Below are positions 43,453 to 50,541 of a stretch of DNA of 64,000 nt, piece by piece; the stretch's first letter is position 1; each line of letters opens with the position of its first letter. The notes below the pieces were generated by a model that was given only the letters and a program-made list of their open reading frames with translations, ran no database searches and was not told the DNA's origin. The DNA comes from a virus. A program made the position numbers and the translations under genes. The DNA lies in the IMG/VR virus record IMGVR_UViG_3300043446_004967, positions 1 to 64,000 of that record; one strand, written 5' to 3'.

Positions 43453-44099
43453 TGGAAGACTCATTAAAGGCGGGGTACATTATAGGCGACGTCATCGCGG
43501 TCGCGGCGGACTGGGAACACCCCCGAGATTGGCAAACCAAAAAGATGCTTCCCCTGTGTCGCCAGCGACTAACCCCAGAAGTACGCAAAGAGATTGAGGA
43601 GGAGCAGAAACAGTGGGACGCCGGGCTTGAACTATGGCTTGCGGGGAGACACCCGGATCAATTAAGCGGCGAGTACGGGCATACAAGGCATATCCTATAC
43701 GAGCATATCCATGACACCCGCCCCACTTTTTCCGACTACCTTCCGGATTGGGGAGAGCATGAGCTAACGCACATCGTGTTCTTCTGTCGAGGCACAGATG
43801 TAACCGCAAGTCCACTTTTTTCGTCAGTAGAAAAGGCGGCGCAATGGGCAGTACGGTACTGGCAGGCGCAGCGACGTACAGAAGTCCGGTACGCTGATGA
43901 AAAGGAAGTCAGCTATGCCGATGCGCTGGCGTTTGTCGTTCGCTGCGTCCTGCGACACGAGGGCGCGCGGTTCCTCGAAAAAATAAGCGAAAACATCAAC
44001 GCTTGGCCGGAGTTCGACTGCCGGGAGGGCGAAGTTTGGAGCGCGAGCGAGATGAATCGGCGAATCATCCTTCCGTATTTAGAGTCAAGGAGGAAGTAA
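43452..44099 (+). CDS. Hypothetical protein, paralogue family A
   Basis: A 215-aa protein starting MEDSLKAGYIIGDVIAVAAD. It shares with the 45366 and 47148 products a pattern: an early W-x-HP (DWEHPRDW), a middle region with ...LTHIVFF..., then SPLFSSVEKAAQWAVRYW. The three are clearly related and lie within 4 kb. The fold is unknown. Its stop overlaps the next ATG (TAATGA). Confidence 0.65.
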   Translation: MEDSLKAGYIIGDVIAVAADWEHPRDWQTKKMLPLCRQRLTPEVRKEIEEEQKQWDAGLELWLAGRHPDQLSGEYGHTRHILYEHIHDTRPTFSDYLPDWGEHELTHIVFFCRGTDVTASPLFSSVEKAAQWAVRYWQAQRRTEVRYADEKEVSYADALAFVVRCVLRHEGARFLEKISENINAWPEFDCREGEVWSASEMNRRIILPYLESRRK

Positions 44100-44428
44100 T
44101 GAGAGCCTTATCCGGCGGTAACGCCCTCGTTAGGTTTATAAAATACCTTAAAAACGAGTATTATCTGAAAAAAAGCGTGAAGGAGCTTAGGAGAGTGCTT
44201 GACACTTTCAATCACGCGACAAGGAACTTAGGGGCAGTCGGCGAGGTACGGCGCAACCTCTGTGAAGATAACTTTAAATCTATAGTCCTCTGCCTGAACG
44301 ACCTCCGTGACATGAACGCCTTGTCTATGTTACGGGAACTGACCGAGCCGGAAAAACTGAAAGTACAGAGACTGAATAACACTTTCTGGGAGCTTCTTGC
44401 GGATATACGCAGAAATATGTATCTTTAG
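44099..44428 (+). CDS. Hypothetical helical protein
   Basis: A 109-aa protein from ATG 44099 (MRALSGGNALVRFIKYLKNE), overlapping the previous stop. It is basic and helical (YYLKKSVKELRRVLDTFNH). Function unknown. Confidence 0.58.
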   Translation: MRALSGGNALVRFIKYLKNEYYLKKSVKELRRVLDTFNHATRNLGAVGEVRRNLCEDNFKSIVLCLNDLRDMNALSMLRELTEPEKLKVQRLNNTFWELLADIRRNMYL

Positions 44429-44473
44429 TAGCCCGTCTGTCCGAGGCGGAAAAATAATCGAAAGAGGTAACAA

Positions 44474-45379
44474 ATGCTAATTAAAAACAGGACGGATATC
44501 CCGGTTCCCGAGGAGTTTCTTAGGGGATTTGAGGTGCCGGATGGGCTTTGCGGGCAAGATTTGGCCGAGGAAATAAATAAAAAGGTTGACCTAGACTGGA
44601 GGTTTCTGGACCTGACCGACGCGAATTTGAGCGGCGCGAATTTGAGCGGCGTGGATTTGACCCGCGCGAAACTGATCTACGCGGATTTGACCGACGCGGT
44701 TTTGAGCGGCGCGAATTTGACCGACGCGAAAATGATCTACGCGAAACTGAACGACGCGGATTTGACCCGCGCGGACCTGACCGGCGCGAAACTGATCGAC
44801 GCGGTTTTGACCGACGCGAATTTGACCGACGCGGATTTGACCGGCGCGATACTGATCGACGCGAAAATGACCGGCGCGAAACTGATCGGCGCGGACCTGA
44901 CCGACGCGGTTTTGACCGGCACGGATTTGACCGGCGTGGATTTGAGCGACGCGGATTTGACCGGCGCGGTTTTGACCGGCGCGAACCTGAACCGCGCGAA
45001 CCTGACCGGCGTGGATTTGACCTATGCGGATTTGAGCTACGCGGACCTGATCGGCGTGGATTTGAGCGGCACGGATTTGAGCGGCGCGAAATATCTTGCG
45101 ACCGCAAAACACGATCGGATCATTAAAATCGATTTCCCAAATGCAAATAATTGGGCCGTCGGTGTTTTTGTCTCGTACTGCGGTAAAAAAGATATCTTAG
45201 CAATAGGGTGCAAAAGCTTTTTATTGAGTAAATGGGAGGAAATGGCGGAACATGAAATAGATGAACTCCATGATGATGCGTCAATGTTTTGGAAGAAAAA
45301 CAAAGAAGCAATTTTGGCGGAAGCCAAGAAAGCAATTAATGAATTTAGAGAAAAGGAGACAAAAAATGACCGTCCGTAG
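44474..45379 (+). CDS. Pentapeptide-repeat protein
   Basis: A 301-aa protein. After a 45-residue N-terminus come about 33 consecutive pentapeptides of the A(D/N)Lxx type (residues about 46-210, for example DANLSGANLSGVDLTRAKL), encoded by a 15-nt periodic DNA repeat. A 90-residue C-terminal domain (AVGVFVSYCGKKDILAIG, then helices) follows. The repeats should fold as a right-handed quadrilateral helix that mimics B-DNA; known members protect or inhibit gyrase. Function here is unproven. Its end overlaps the next gene by 14 bp. Confidence 0.88.
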   Translation: MLIKNRTDIPVPEEFLRGFEVPDGLCGQDLAEEINKKVDLDWRFLDLTDANLSGANLSGVDLTRAKLIYADLTDAVLSGANLTDAKMIYAKLNDADLTRADLTGAKLIDAVLTDANLTDADLTGAILIDAKMTGAKLIGADLTDAVLTGTDLTGVDLSDADLTGAVLTGANLNRANLTGVDLTYADLSYADLIGVDLSGTDLSGAKYLATAKHDRIIKIDFPNANNWAVGVFVSYCGKKDILAIGCKSFLLSKWEEMAEHEIDELHDDASMFWKKNKEAILAEAKKAINEFREKETKNDRP

Positions 45380-45983
45380 AGTAGCGGCCGATTGGAAACA
45401 TCCGGTGATCCGTAACGGCTCCATGTTCCCGACGTCGGGAATATGGGTAGAACAGACCAACCCGGGTTACCTCCCCTTGCTGCCCAGAAGATGTATGGGG
45501 ACGGAATCCGAGTTCCGCGCCCGGCAAAAAGCGTGGGACGATAATCTAACGCGATGGACGGAGGGAACCCACCCCTTGCAAACGCGAAAAGACGCGCCGA
45601 ACCAACCCGTATACACAAAATACGACGTATACCCACACGTCGTAGGGGAAAGACCTTGCAGGACAAGGTATATGCCCGCGTGGCCCGAGGAAGATCTTAC
45701 CCACCTAATGCTCTACAGCGGCAGATACGACGAACCCCTTACGGGGAACGCCTTCCGCACGATAGAAGAACTGGCGGAAGAGCTCCTACGGATGGCCCGC
45801 GAACGCCCCGCAAAAGGGAGATTCTACGGAGCGTCCGATTACGCCGAAGCGATCAGCATCGTAATCGACGGAATCAAAGACGATCTCCTGCCGGAACCCG
45901 GCGAAAGCGAGGAAACCTTCAAACAAAGGCAACAAGAAACGGTAGAACGGTATAGAAGACCTCAGGAAGCCGTCACCGGCTGA
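45366..45983 (+). CDS. Hypothetical protein, paralogue family A
   Basis: A 205-aa protein from ATG 45366 (MTVRRVAADWKHPVIRNGS), overlapping the pentapeptide gene end. Shared family A elements: VAADWKHP, a middle QKAWDDNLTRWTEGTHPLQ like that of the 43452 product, then EEDLTHLMLYSGRYDEPLTG and an amphipathic helix. The C-terminal 40 residues are Glu/Arg/Gln-rich. Function unknown. Confidence 0.63.
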   Translation: MTVRRVAADWKHPVIRNGSMFPTSGIWVEQTNPGYLPLLPRRCMGTESEFRARQKAWDDNLTRWTEGTHPLQTRKDAPNQPVYTKYDVYPHVVGERPCRTRYMPAWPEEDLTHLMLYSGRYDEPLTGNAFRTIEELAEELLRMARERPAKGRFYGASDYAEAISIVIDGIKDDLLPEPGESEETFKQRQQETVERYRRPQEAVTG

Positions 45984-46089
45984 ACGGACGGACCCGATTA
46001 GACTTGCGTTACCCGCTCATCGCCGGTAATGTCGCTTTACGGGCGACAACCCGACAAAAAACAAGGGAACTCAGAAAGGAGATATAGAC

Positions 46090-46470
46090 ATGGACACATG
46101 GGAACCCGTGCACACGGATACGACTAAGAGAAAAACCGCAGAAAAATGCCCGGAAAAACAGTTCGACGACGCGCTGATAACGCTCTATGACTGCTTAGCT
46201 CCCCTGCTTAAAGAAGGCGCCACTCGTACCCTGCCTATCCCCGAGTACGAGAGACTCTTCAGAACGTGTGGGCTCGTAGTTGAACTGTTAAAAGCTCGAG
46301 ACCTTTTAGAGTACCGGGACGCCCCGCCGAAACCGGAAGAAGGCACGCGACCGGAAACCGGCGTAATCTTACAGACGACAATCAACCCGGAACATAAGGA
46401 CGCCTCCGTATGGAGACCTATCCCCGAGCTTAGTCCCGTGCAAAAGACCGGAAACCGACGGACAGGATGA
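46090..46470 (+). CDS. Hypothetical protein
   Basis: A 126-aa protein preceded by AAAGGAGATAT and starting MDTWEPVHTDTTKRKTAEK. A central helical part (FDDALITLYDCLAPLLKEG, LFRTCGLVVELLKARDLLEY) precedes a Pro/Thr/Glu-rich tail. Its stop overlaps ATG 46467 of a frameshifted gene. Function unknown. Confidence 0.58.
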   Translation: MDTWEPVHTDTTKRKTAEKCPEKQFDDALITLYDCLAPLLKEGATRTLPIPEYERLFRTCGLVVELLKARDLLEYRDAPPKPEEGTRPETGVILQTTINPEHKDASVWRPIPELSPVQKTGNRRTG

Positions 46471-46708
46471 CGAAACCCTGCTGTTCGTCGAAACCCGGAC
46501 GCTGATCGACGAGATCAGAAACGAAGTCTTCTTCAACCGCGCGTCGGACGAAAAATTGCAGGACTTGTGGACCTCGCTGCAAGAACTCGACGAACTTAAA
46601 GGAACGGATGAAAAAACAGAACGGCTAAAAAAAGAAAAAACCGCCGTAGCGCGTAGACTCACTGAGTATATGGCGGAACGCGGGGTAGAGCGGCCCGGAC
46701 GACAATAA
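46467..46708 (+). pseudogene. Frameshifted paralogue of the 47516-47902 gene
   Basis: ATG 46467 (in GGATGACG) opens a frame that stops after 12 codons. The -1 frame, which has no start codon of its own, encodes LLFVETRTLIDEIRNEVFF, then RASDEKLQDLW and a GTDEKTERLKKEKTAVARRL stretch to TAA 46706-46708. This aligns nearly end to end with the 47516 product (LIDEVKDEVFFIRAS, GTDPRTQRLKEEKTAV). One missing base just after the ATG would explain the break: restoring it gives an M-x-E-T-L-L-F start like the MDDELF start of the intact paralogue. Natural mutation or sequencing error are both possible. Confidence 0.72.
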
Positions 46709-46730
46709 ATAAAACAAAAGGATAAAGACA

Positions 46731-47120
46731 ATGGGACATGACATTTTTCACGACAGCACCGACTTGATCGTTATCGGCACTACAAACCGAGGAAGAAAGT
46801 TCATTTATGCCGGAGCCAGAGAACTAGAGCCCTATGACGGGGACGAAAAAACCTTTACCCACGAAGAAGTAGAAGCCTTCGGGCTGAGGGAATACGACCT
46901 CTCTTTCTCGGACCTTGGAAAAGACGTAGCCGATCTGATGGAACGGCAGACGGAAAATGAGGACGAGGAGGGGGAAGAGGAAGTAATCGTAACCGTTACA
47001 TTGTACCAGCTTAGACAAGTAAGGAATGAAGAGGAATACGAAGATGACGAAGATGACGAAGATGTGAGGTATAGAGTGTCCAAGATGCTGGTGTATTACA
47101 GCCCGTTCATTGTAGACTAA
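46731..47120 (+). CDS. Hypothetical acidic protein
   Basis: A 129-aa protein starting MGHDIFHDSTDLIVIGTTN. An alpha/beta N-terminus is followed by a very acidic region (residues 75-112, runs of Glu and Asp), then VSKMLVYYSPFIVD. Acidic phage proteins of this size can be DNA mimics, but nothing here proves that. Confidence 0.6.
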   Translation: MGHDIFHDSTDLIVIGTTNRGRKFIYAGARELEPYDGDEKTFTHEEVEAFGLREYDLSFSDLGKDVADLMERQTENEDEEGEEEVIVTVTLYQLRQVRNEEEYEDDEDDEDVRYRVSKMLVYYSPFIVD

Positions 47121-47147
47121 AAAATCAGACCCCGAGGAGAAGTAAAA

Positions 47148-47489
47148 ATGGCCGATCATTGGGTTCGTGCCGTTCCGTCACCGGAACTCTGGAGACACCC
47201 GGCGGACGACCGAGGAAAGCCGATCCCGATCAGGAGCTTCCCAAGCGCAGACCGGTTCGCTTTGACACATTACGCGGTCTACGAGTCGGCTAGAGATGAA
47301 GGGGAGATCGGGGACGAGGAGATCCCCTGCTCCCCGGTGTTCGGCACCTACCGAGACGCGATCTTCTGGTACTTAAGGGAAATCTACGTCACAAACGATA
47401 AGACAGCCCACGAGCTGTTCGACCGCTACAGGTACTTCGGGGGCTTAGTGACGGGAAGTCCGTCAGACTTCGACGACGACAATAACTAA
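47148..47489 (+). CDS. Hypothetical protein, paralogue family A (short)
   Basis: A 113-aa protein starting MADHWVRAVPSPELWRHPAD. It keeps the family A core: LWRHP, RFALTHYAVYESARDEGE, then CSPVFGTYRDAIFWYLREI, matching LTH and SP-F elements of the 43452 and 45366 products, but it lacks their middle and C-terminal parts. Acidic tail (FDDDNN). Function unknown. Confidence 0.62.
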   Translation: MADHWVRAVPSPELWRHPADDRGKPIPIRSFPSADRFALTHYAVYESARDEGEIGDEEIPCSPVFGTYRDAIFWYLREIYVTNDKTAHELFDRYRYFGGLVTGSPSDFDDDNN

Positions 47490-47515
47490 CAAACTAATAC
47501 AAAAGGATAACTACG

Positions 47516-47902
47516 ATGGATGATGAACTGTTTATGCAGAAAGTAACGGAGGATAGCCGGTCGCTGTCGCAACTCGGGTTCCCGCTCGAAGGCGCCGTGG
47601 TGTATAGGCAGGGGCGGAGAGCGGAAGCCCTCGAAAAACTGATCGACGAAGTCAAAGACGAGGTGTTCTTTATCCGCGCATCAGGTAAAAAATTACAAGA
47701 ATTTTATACCGCACTGAAAAAGCTCGGCGAGCCGGAAGGGACCGACCCCCGAACGCAACGGCTAAAAGAAGAAAAAACCGCCGTAATCGCCGCGCTAACC
47801 GAGCATATGAGGAAATGCGGGGTGCGGCGGCCGGAAGACGAAGATGCATTCCCCTACAATCCGGAAACTGACCCGGACGATACGGAAAGCTACCTCAGAT
47901 GA
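47516..47902 (+). CDS. Hypothetical helical protein, paralogue family B
   Basis: A 128-aa protein starting MDDELFMQKVTEDSRSLSQ. It has a coiled-coil-like core (LEKLIDEVKDEVFFIRASGK) and RLKEEKTAVIAALTEHMRKC. It is the intact copy of the frameshifted gene at 46467-46708. Acidic C-terminus. Function unknown. Confidence 0.62.
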   Translation: MDDELFMQKVTEDSRSLSQLGFPLEGAVVYRQGRRAEALEKLIDEVKDEVFFIRASGKKLQEFYTALKKLGEPEGTDPRTQRLKEEKTAVIAALTEHMRKCGVRRPEDEDAFPYNPETDPDDTESYLR

Positions 47903-47949
47903 AGGGAAACAGAGTAACCCAATAACTAGCGCAAGTTTAGTGTAGTATT

Positions 47950-47979
47950 GTCCGGCCGTACTTTACGAGGCGGTCGGAC
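47950..47979 (+). promoter_or_regulatory. Leader hairpin upstream of 48000 gene
   Basis: GTCCGGCCG (47950-47958) pairs with CGGTCGGAC (47971-47979) with one G-U pair and a 12-nt loop. It lies just before the AAAGGAGG ribosome site. No T-run follows, so a terminator is unlikely; it may stabilise the mRNA or regulate translation. Confidence 0.4.
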
Positions 47980-47999
47980 AGATAAAAGGAGGACATAGT

Positions 48000-48359
48000 G
48001 TGACCGACGAGCCAAGACTAATACGCACGTACACTTACGATAAAGTCACGTTTACCTTACACGATACGTCAGGGCTTTTCGTGGAAATCACAGGTAAATC
48101 TAAAGTGGAGGTGTACATCACACATAAGCTCCAATTTCGAAAAGACACGGGAATGTATAGAGTCCTTGACTCCGCTTGGGCCCTGCGGGAACAAGACGAC
48201 GACGGGTTCAGCTCCGAGCACCCTCCCATCCTGCTGTGGAGCTACGTGCCGGGACAGGCAACCGAACCCGTGAAGGAGTTCCTAAAGAGCGGGCTTCGCC
48301 TCACCAGCGCAAATTCCGGAAAACGTTCCAGAACTATGGAATACACGAAGCCATCTTAA
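48000..48359 (+). CDS. Hypothetical protein (GTG start)
   Basis: A 119-aa protein from GTG 48000, with AAAGGAGG seven bases upstream. It starts (M)TDEPRLIRTYTYDKVTF and is beta-rich (TFTLHDTSGLFVEITGKSKV). It is the last plus-strand gene before the convergent border. Function unknown. Confidence 0.6.
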   Translation: MTDEPRLIRTYTYDKVTFTLHDTSGLFVEITGKSKVEVYITHKLQFRKDTGMYRVLDSAWALREQDDDGFSSEHPPILLWSYVPGQATEPVKEFLKSGLRLTSANSGKRSRTMEYTKPS

Positions 48360-48414
48360 GGCTCCCTCCCGGGGGTAAACCCCTAAGAAACCGACAGGGA
48401 CGGTAGTGATACCG

Positions 48415-48618
48415 CTACCGCGCGCTGTCCCCGCAGAAATGGGCGCGCACCGCCGCGTCCTTAGCCTCCAAAAGCTTCCGTAACGCGACCGAACGCTCTT
48501 CGCAATCATGTACGTTGGCCGCGACCCAGTGCGCGACCTCGCAAAATTGAGCAGAAATGCGCTGCGCGGGCGTCTCCAAGTGTTTATAGACGAAAAAACG
48601 AAGGATCTCGGTGGACAT
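48415..48618 (-). CDS. Small phage protein with EKS-ALRKLLEAKDAA-type C-terminus
   Basis: A 67-aa protein from ATG 48618 (MSTEILRFFVYKHLETPAQ). The ending CEERSVALRKLLEAKDAAVR belongs to a family common in phages, with the pattern Y.HL......F..LA........E.SVALRKLLEAKDAAVRA. Two predicted helices form a hairpin. The 'EKS.AL.KL.EA...A..A' helix recalls the hairpin domain of Acb2/Tad1-type cyclic-nucleotide sponges, but this is only a pattern resemblance. A TATAAT box lies upstream at 48667-48662, beside the A-tract array. Confidence 0.7.
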   Translation of the reverse strand: MSTEILRFFVYKHLETPAQRISAQFCEVAHWVAANVHDCEERSVALRKLLEAKDAAVRAHFCGDSAR

Positions 48619-48670
48619 TTTGTAGCCATTTTTAGGTGAAAAATCCCGTGCGGGCGGCCTAATTATAGAC

Positions 48671-48810
48671 CAAAAATCGCCAAAAATCGCCAAAAATCGC
48701 CAAAAATCGCCAAAAATCGCCAAAAATCGCCAAAAATCGCCAAAAATCACCAAAAATCACCAAAAATCGCCAAAAATCGCCAAAAATCACCAAAAATCGC
48801 CAAAAATCGC
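48671..48810. repeat. 14-copy 10-bp tandem repeat with phased A5 tracts
   Basis: The unit is CAAAAATCGC; copies 8, 9 and 12 read CAAAAATCAC, and a degenerate fifteenth copy (CAAAAAAAAC) follows. The 10-bp period places an A5 tract on the same helix face every turn, the arrangement known to curve DNA strongly. There are no spacers, so it is not CRISPR. It lies upstream of the 48618 gene and about 650 bp from parS. Confidence 0.95.
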
Positions 48811-48986
48811 CAAAAAAAACCCGTTTTCAAAAATTTTACCCAAAATTTTTAGAGGGTTAGCAGCGTAGGGGCCCCTCTCGGCCTTCCCGGTTTTTTGGGA
48901 GGAGGGGAGGGGATAGATTTGTAATTATAAAAACGTATCTGCTACTTGATAGCCATAATTCCATAGATTTAATTGTATTGGGCACA
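48811..48986. other. Non-coding stretch beyond the A-tract array
   Basis: No gene is seen between the array and the terminator at 48987. It holds the near-repeat CAAAAATTTTACCCAAAATTTTT, the palindrome AGGGGCCCCT near 48874, a purine-rich run (GGGAGGAGGGGAGGGGATAG) near 48897-48916, and AT-rich DNA. Confidence 0.6.
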
Positions 48987-49018
48987 AAAAAAGGCGCCGA
49001 AGCGCCGATTTTTTATGA
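48987..49018. terminator. Bidirectional rho-independent terminator
   Basis: GGCGC (48993-48997) pairs with GCGCC (49002-49006) around the loop CGAA. T-runs flank both sides (minus strand TTTTTTTG, plus strand TTTTTTA). It follows the stop of the 49013-49426 minus gene. Confidence 0.82.
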
Positions 49019-49426
49019 TTTTTTCCGGGCGTAGGCCACCCTGCTGGTGAAGCCCGGCGGCAACACCACGGAAACGCGGGCGCCTTCCACGCCTTCCGCG
49101 TACTCCGCAAGGCGTGCCATAGCGTCAAGCACGGCGTTAGCGCTTTTATGCGCGTCGCCGGTATCTGCCGGAGCAAAACCCTTCGCGTCTAACACCGGTG
49201 TTTCTTTTGGTCCTTTGACAAGTTTTAATAAAGGCTTATCGCCTATGACTTCGCCCGGCCGCGCAATGCGAATTGCCGGAGCGAAGCGATTTTGTAACGC
49301 TTCCTTAGCGTTTTGTTTCGCTGTTTCCTTAATCTTTTCTTTTGAATTTGTCACAATGTCAAACACATGTACCGCCATAGCGGCAACTCCGCACGCTAGG
49401 GCGGTGATTATCACTTCGCTTATCAT
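49013..49426 (-). CDS. Membrane-anchored hypothetical protein
   Basis: A 137-aa protein starting MISEVIITALACGVAAMAVH. Residues 4-22 form one N-terminal membrane segment; a basic stretch (NSKEKIKETAKQNAKEALQ) and a soluble Ala/Pro-rich C-terminal part follow. It starts 26 bp after the parS palindrome. It has no ParA or ParB signature. Function unknown. Confidence 0.6.
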   Translation of the reverse strand: MISEVIITALACGVAAMAVHVFDIVTNSKEKIKETAKQNAKEALQNRFAPAIRIARPGEVIGDKPLLKLVKGPKETPVLDAKGFAPADTGDAHKSANAVLDAMARLAEYAEGVEGARVSVVLPPGFTSRVAYARKKS

Positions 49427-49451
49427 TTTATTTACCTTTTTTTAGTTGTTT

Positions 49452-49475
49452 GAGATGTTTCACGTGAAACATCTC
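49452..49475. promoter_or_regulatory. parS: Perfect bacterial parS site in a 24-bp palindrome
   Basis: Positions 49456-49471 read TGTTTCACGTGAAACA, identical to the consensus chromosomal parS bound by ParB in most bacteria. GAGA and TCTC flank it and extend the perfect palindrome to 24 bp. It lies in the 57-bp gap between two minus-strand genes. A T7 run follows on the plus strand, but no plus-strand gene ends here, so a terminator role is unlikely. The window has a ParB-domain gene (19090-19929) but no ParA. Confidence 0.88.
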
Positions 49476-49483
49476 TTTTTTTG

Positions 49484-50080
49484 TTAAACGGTTGCGGGCG
49501 CCCTCTTAGCGGCGGGCGCGCGCGGTCGGATGGGCTTTTTTGCTGCAACCGGCGCGGCCGGCTTAGGCGGTTGATATATTTTTAGTTCGTTTTGTGGGGA
49601 TTGCTCCCACGTTTTTACATCTTCGTTAAGCTCAAATGTTAACGCATGTTGCGTCAACATAAATCGTGCGCCCGGGTTTATCGCTTCGGACGGCGTGGCT
49701 TTTTCCGGCGTAATAAATTTATGATGTATTAAATAATTTAGCACGCCTGCATCTAGGCCGAACGCGCGCTCAACAATTTTACCATTTTTTAGCGTTACTT
49801 TAACTTCTCCGAAGCGCGGAAAGTACGCTTCGCCGAAGGCGTTCCGAAGAACGCTCAGCGCCGCTTGGTTGCGCGGCGTAAGCGTGGCGCCCGCGTGTTC
49901 CGCCGTGGCGTACTTTACCGGCGTTACGGTTCTGTTATTTTTCGAGGCGTGGGGGTTTGGCTTTGAAACTACCCCGGAATCGCCGGCGTAGCACGTCGGT
50001 ATGCACGGAAGGGCGTTCCCGTTCATTTTCGCTACGCAGGCGGCGCGCGTTAAGACTTCGCGCATATTGCTTCTTTTCAT
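49484..50080 (-). CDS. Hypothetical basic protein (possible DNA binding)
   Basis: A 198-aa protein starting MKRSNMREVLTRAACVAKM. The middle (LTPRNQAALSVLRNAFGEAY, then FGLDAGVLNYLIHHKFITPE) looks like a small helical DNA-binding-type domain. The last 35 residues are Pro/Ala/Arg/Lys-rich, as in histone-like tails. It is driven by the operator-promoter at 50119-50152. A DNA-organising or partition role next to parS is possible but unproven. Confidence 0.6.
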   Translation of the reverse strand: MKRSNMREVLTRAACVAKMNGNALPCIPTCYAGDSGVVSKPNPHASKNNRTVTPVKYATAEHAGATLTPRNQAALSVLRNAFGEAYFPRFGEVKVTLKNGKIVERAFGLDAGVLNYLIHHKFITPEKATPSEAINPGARFMLTQHALTFELNEDVKTWEQSPQNELKIYQPPKPAAPVAAKKPIRPRAPAAKRAPATV

Positions 50081-50118
50081 TTTCTTAGCTCTTTGGTTTG
50101 TGCTTTTCTGGTAACCCG

Positions 50119-50152
50119 AATATATTCCCCTCTTCGTCTCTTGTCAAGAGAC
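50119..50152 (-). promoter_or_regulatory. Operator-promoter copy 1 (minus)
   Basis: On the minus strand: TTGACA (50147-50142), 17 bp, TATATT (50124-50119). The 17-bp palindrome GTCTCTTGTCAAGAGAC (50136-50152) covers the -35. It drives the 50080 gene. It is the type copy of an eight-member family; a protein bound to the palindrome would block RNA polymerase. Confidence 0.85.
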
Positions 50153-50213
50153 AAAATGCGCTAGCGTGTCGTATTATATTGTATTGTATTGTGTCGCCCG
50201 CGCCCTGCATTTT

Positions 50214-50247
50214 GTCTCTTGACAAGAGACGCGCCGGCGTGTATTGT
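50214..50247 (+). promoter_or_regulatory. Operator-promoter copy 2 (plus)
   Basis: TTGACA (50219-50224), 17 bp, TATTGT (50242-50247), with the palindrome GTCTCTTGACAAGAGAC at 50214-50230 over the -35. It drives the plus-strand 50285 gene and is divergent from copy 1, 70 bp away. Confidence 0.82.
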
Positions 50248-50284
50248 AGGGGAGTCAAACGAAACAAACAAAGGAGAATTTAAA

Positions 50285-50458
50285 ATGATGATAAACCAAG
50301 AGATTATTAACTCACTCGCCGCATGCGTGCAAGAATTGCACGCGGCAGGCGCCCGCGCGGCATATGATAGTATGCTAAAAATATATGAAGAAGCGTGTCG
50401 CCGGTACGCGGCGGGCGAGCCGGCCAGTGCCGACATGCTGGCGATTTTGGAAGCATAA
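50285..50458 (+). CDS. Small helical protein
   Basis: A 57-aa protein with AAGGAG upstream and start MMINQEIINSLAACVQELH. It is all helical (AYDSMLKIYEEACRRY). It is the only plus-strand gene of the repeat-rich region and has its own operator-promoter. Its size would suit an antirepressor or small regulator, but that is a guess. Confidence 0.62.
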   Translation: MMINQEIINSLAACVQELHAAGARAAYDSMLKIYEEACRRYAAGEPASADMLAILEA

Positions 50459-50494
50459 AACAAATCTTTTTTGCAAGAAATTGCAGAAAAGGGC

Positions 50495-50541
50495 TTGACC
50501 ACCGTTCCCGTCTCCGGTATAACTTAGATATCAGAGACGGG
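50495..50541 (+). promoter_or_regulatory. Strong promoter with inverted repeat, reading into non-coding DNA
   Basis: TTGACC (50495-50500), 17 bp, TATAAC (50518-50523). An 8-bp inverted repeat CCCGTCTC (50507-50514) / GAGACGGG (50534-50541) brackets the -10. No convincing gene follows for about 350 bp; a small hairpin (GAAGC-TCGG-GCTTC) occurs near 50629-50642. A small RNA is possible. Confidence 0.5.

Noticed and set aside
44520-45112. Two long antisense frames across the pentapeptide gene (Arg/Ser- and Arg/Ala/Gln-rich)
   Set aside because: They are by-products of the 15-nt codon repeat; low complexity and no ribosome site.
48671-48810. CRISPR array
   Set aside because: Units are 10 bp and directly adjacent, with no spacers.
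49452-49475. Rho-independent terminator (palindrome followed by T7 on the plus strand)
   Set aside because: No plus-strand gene ends here; flanking genes are on the minus strand, where no T-run follows. The exact parS match is the better explanation.
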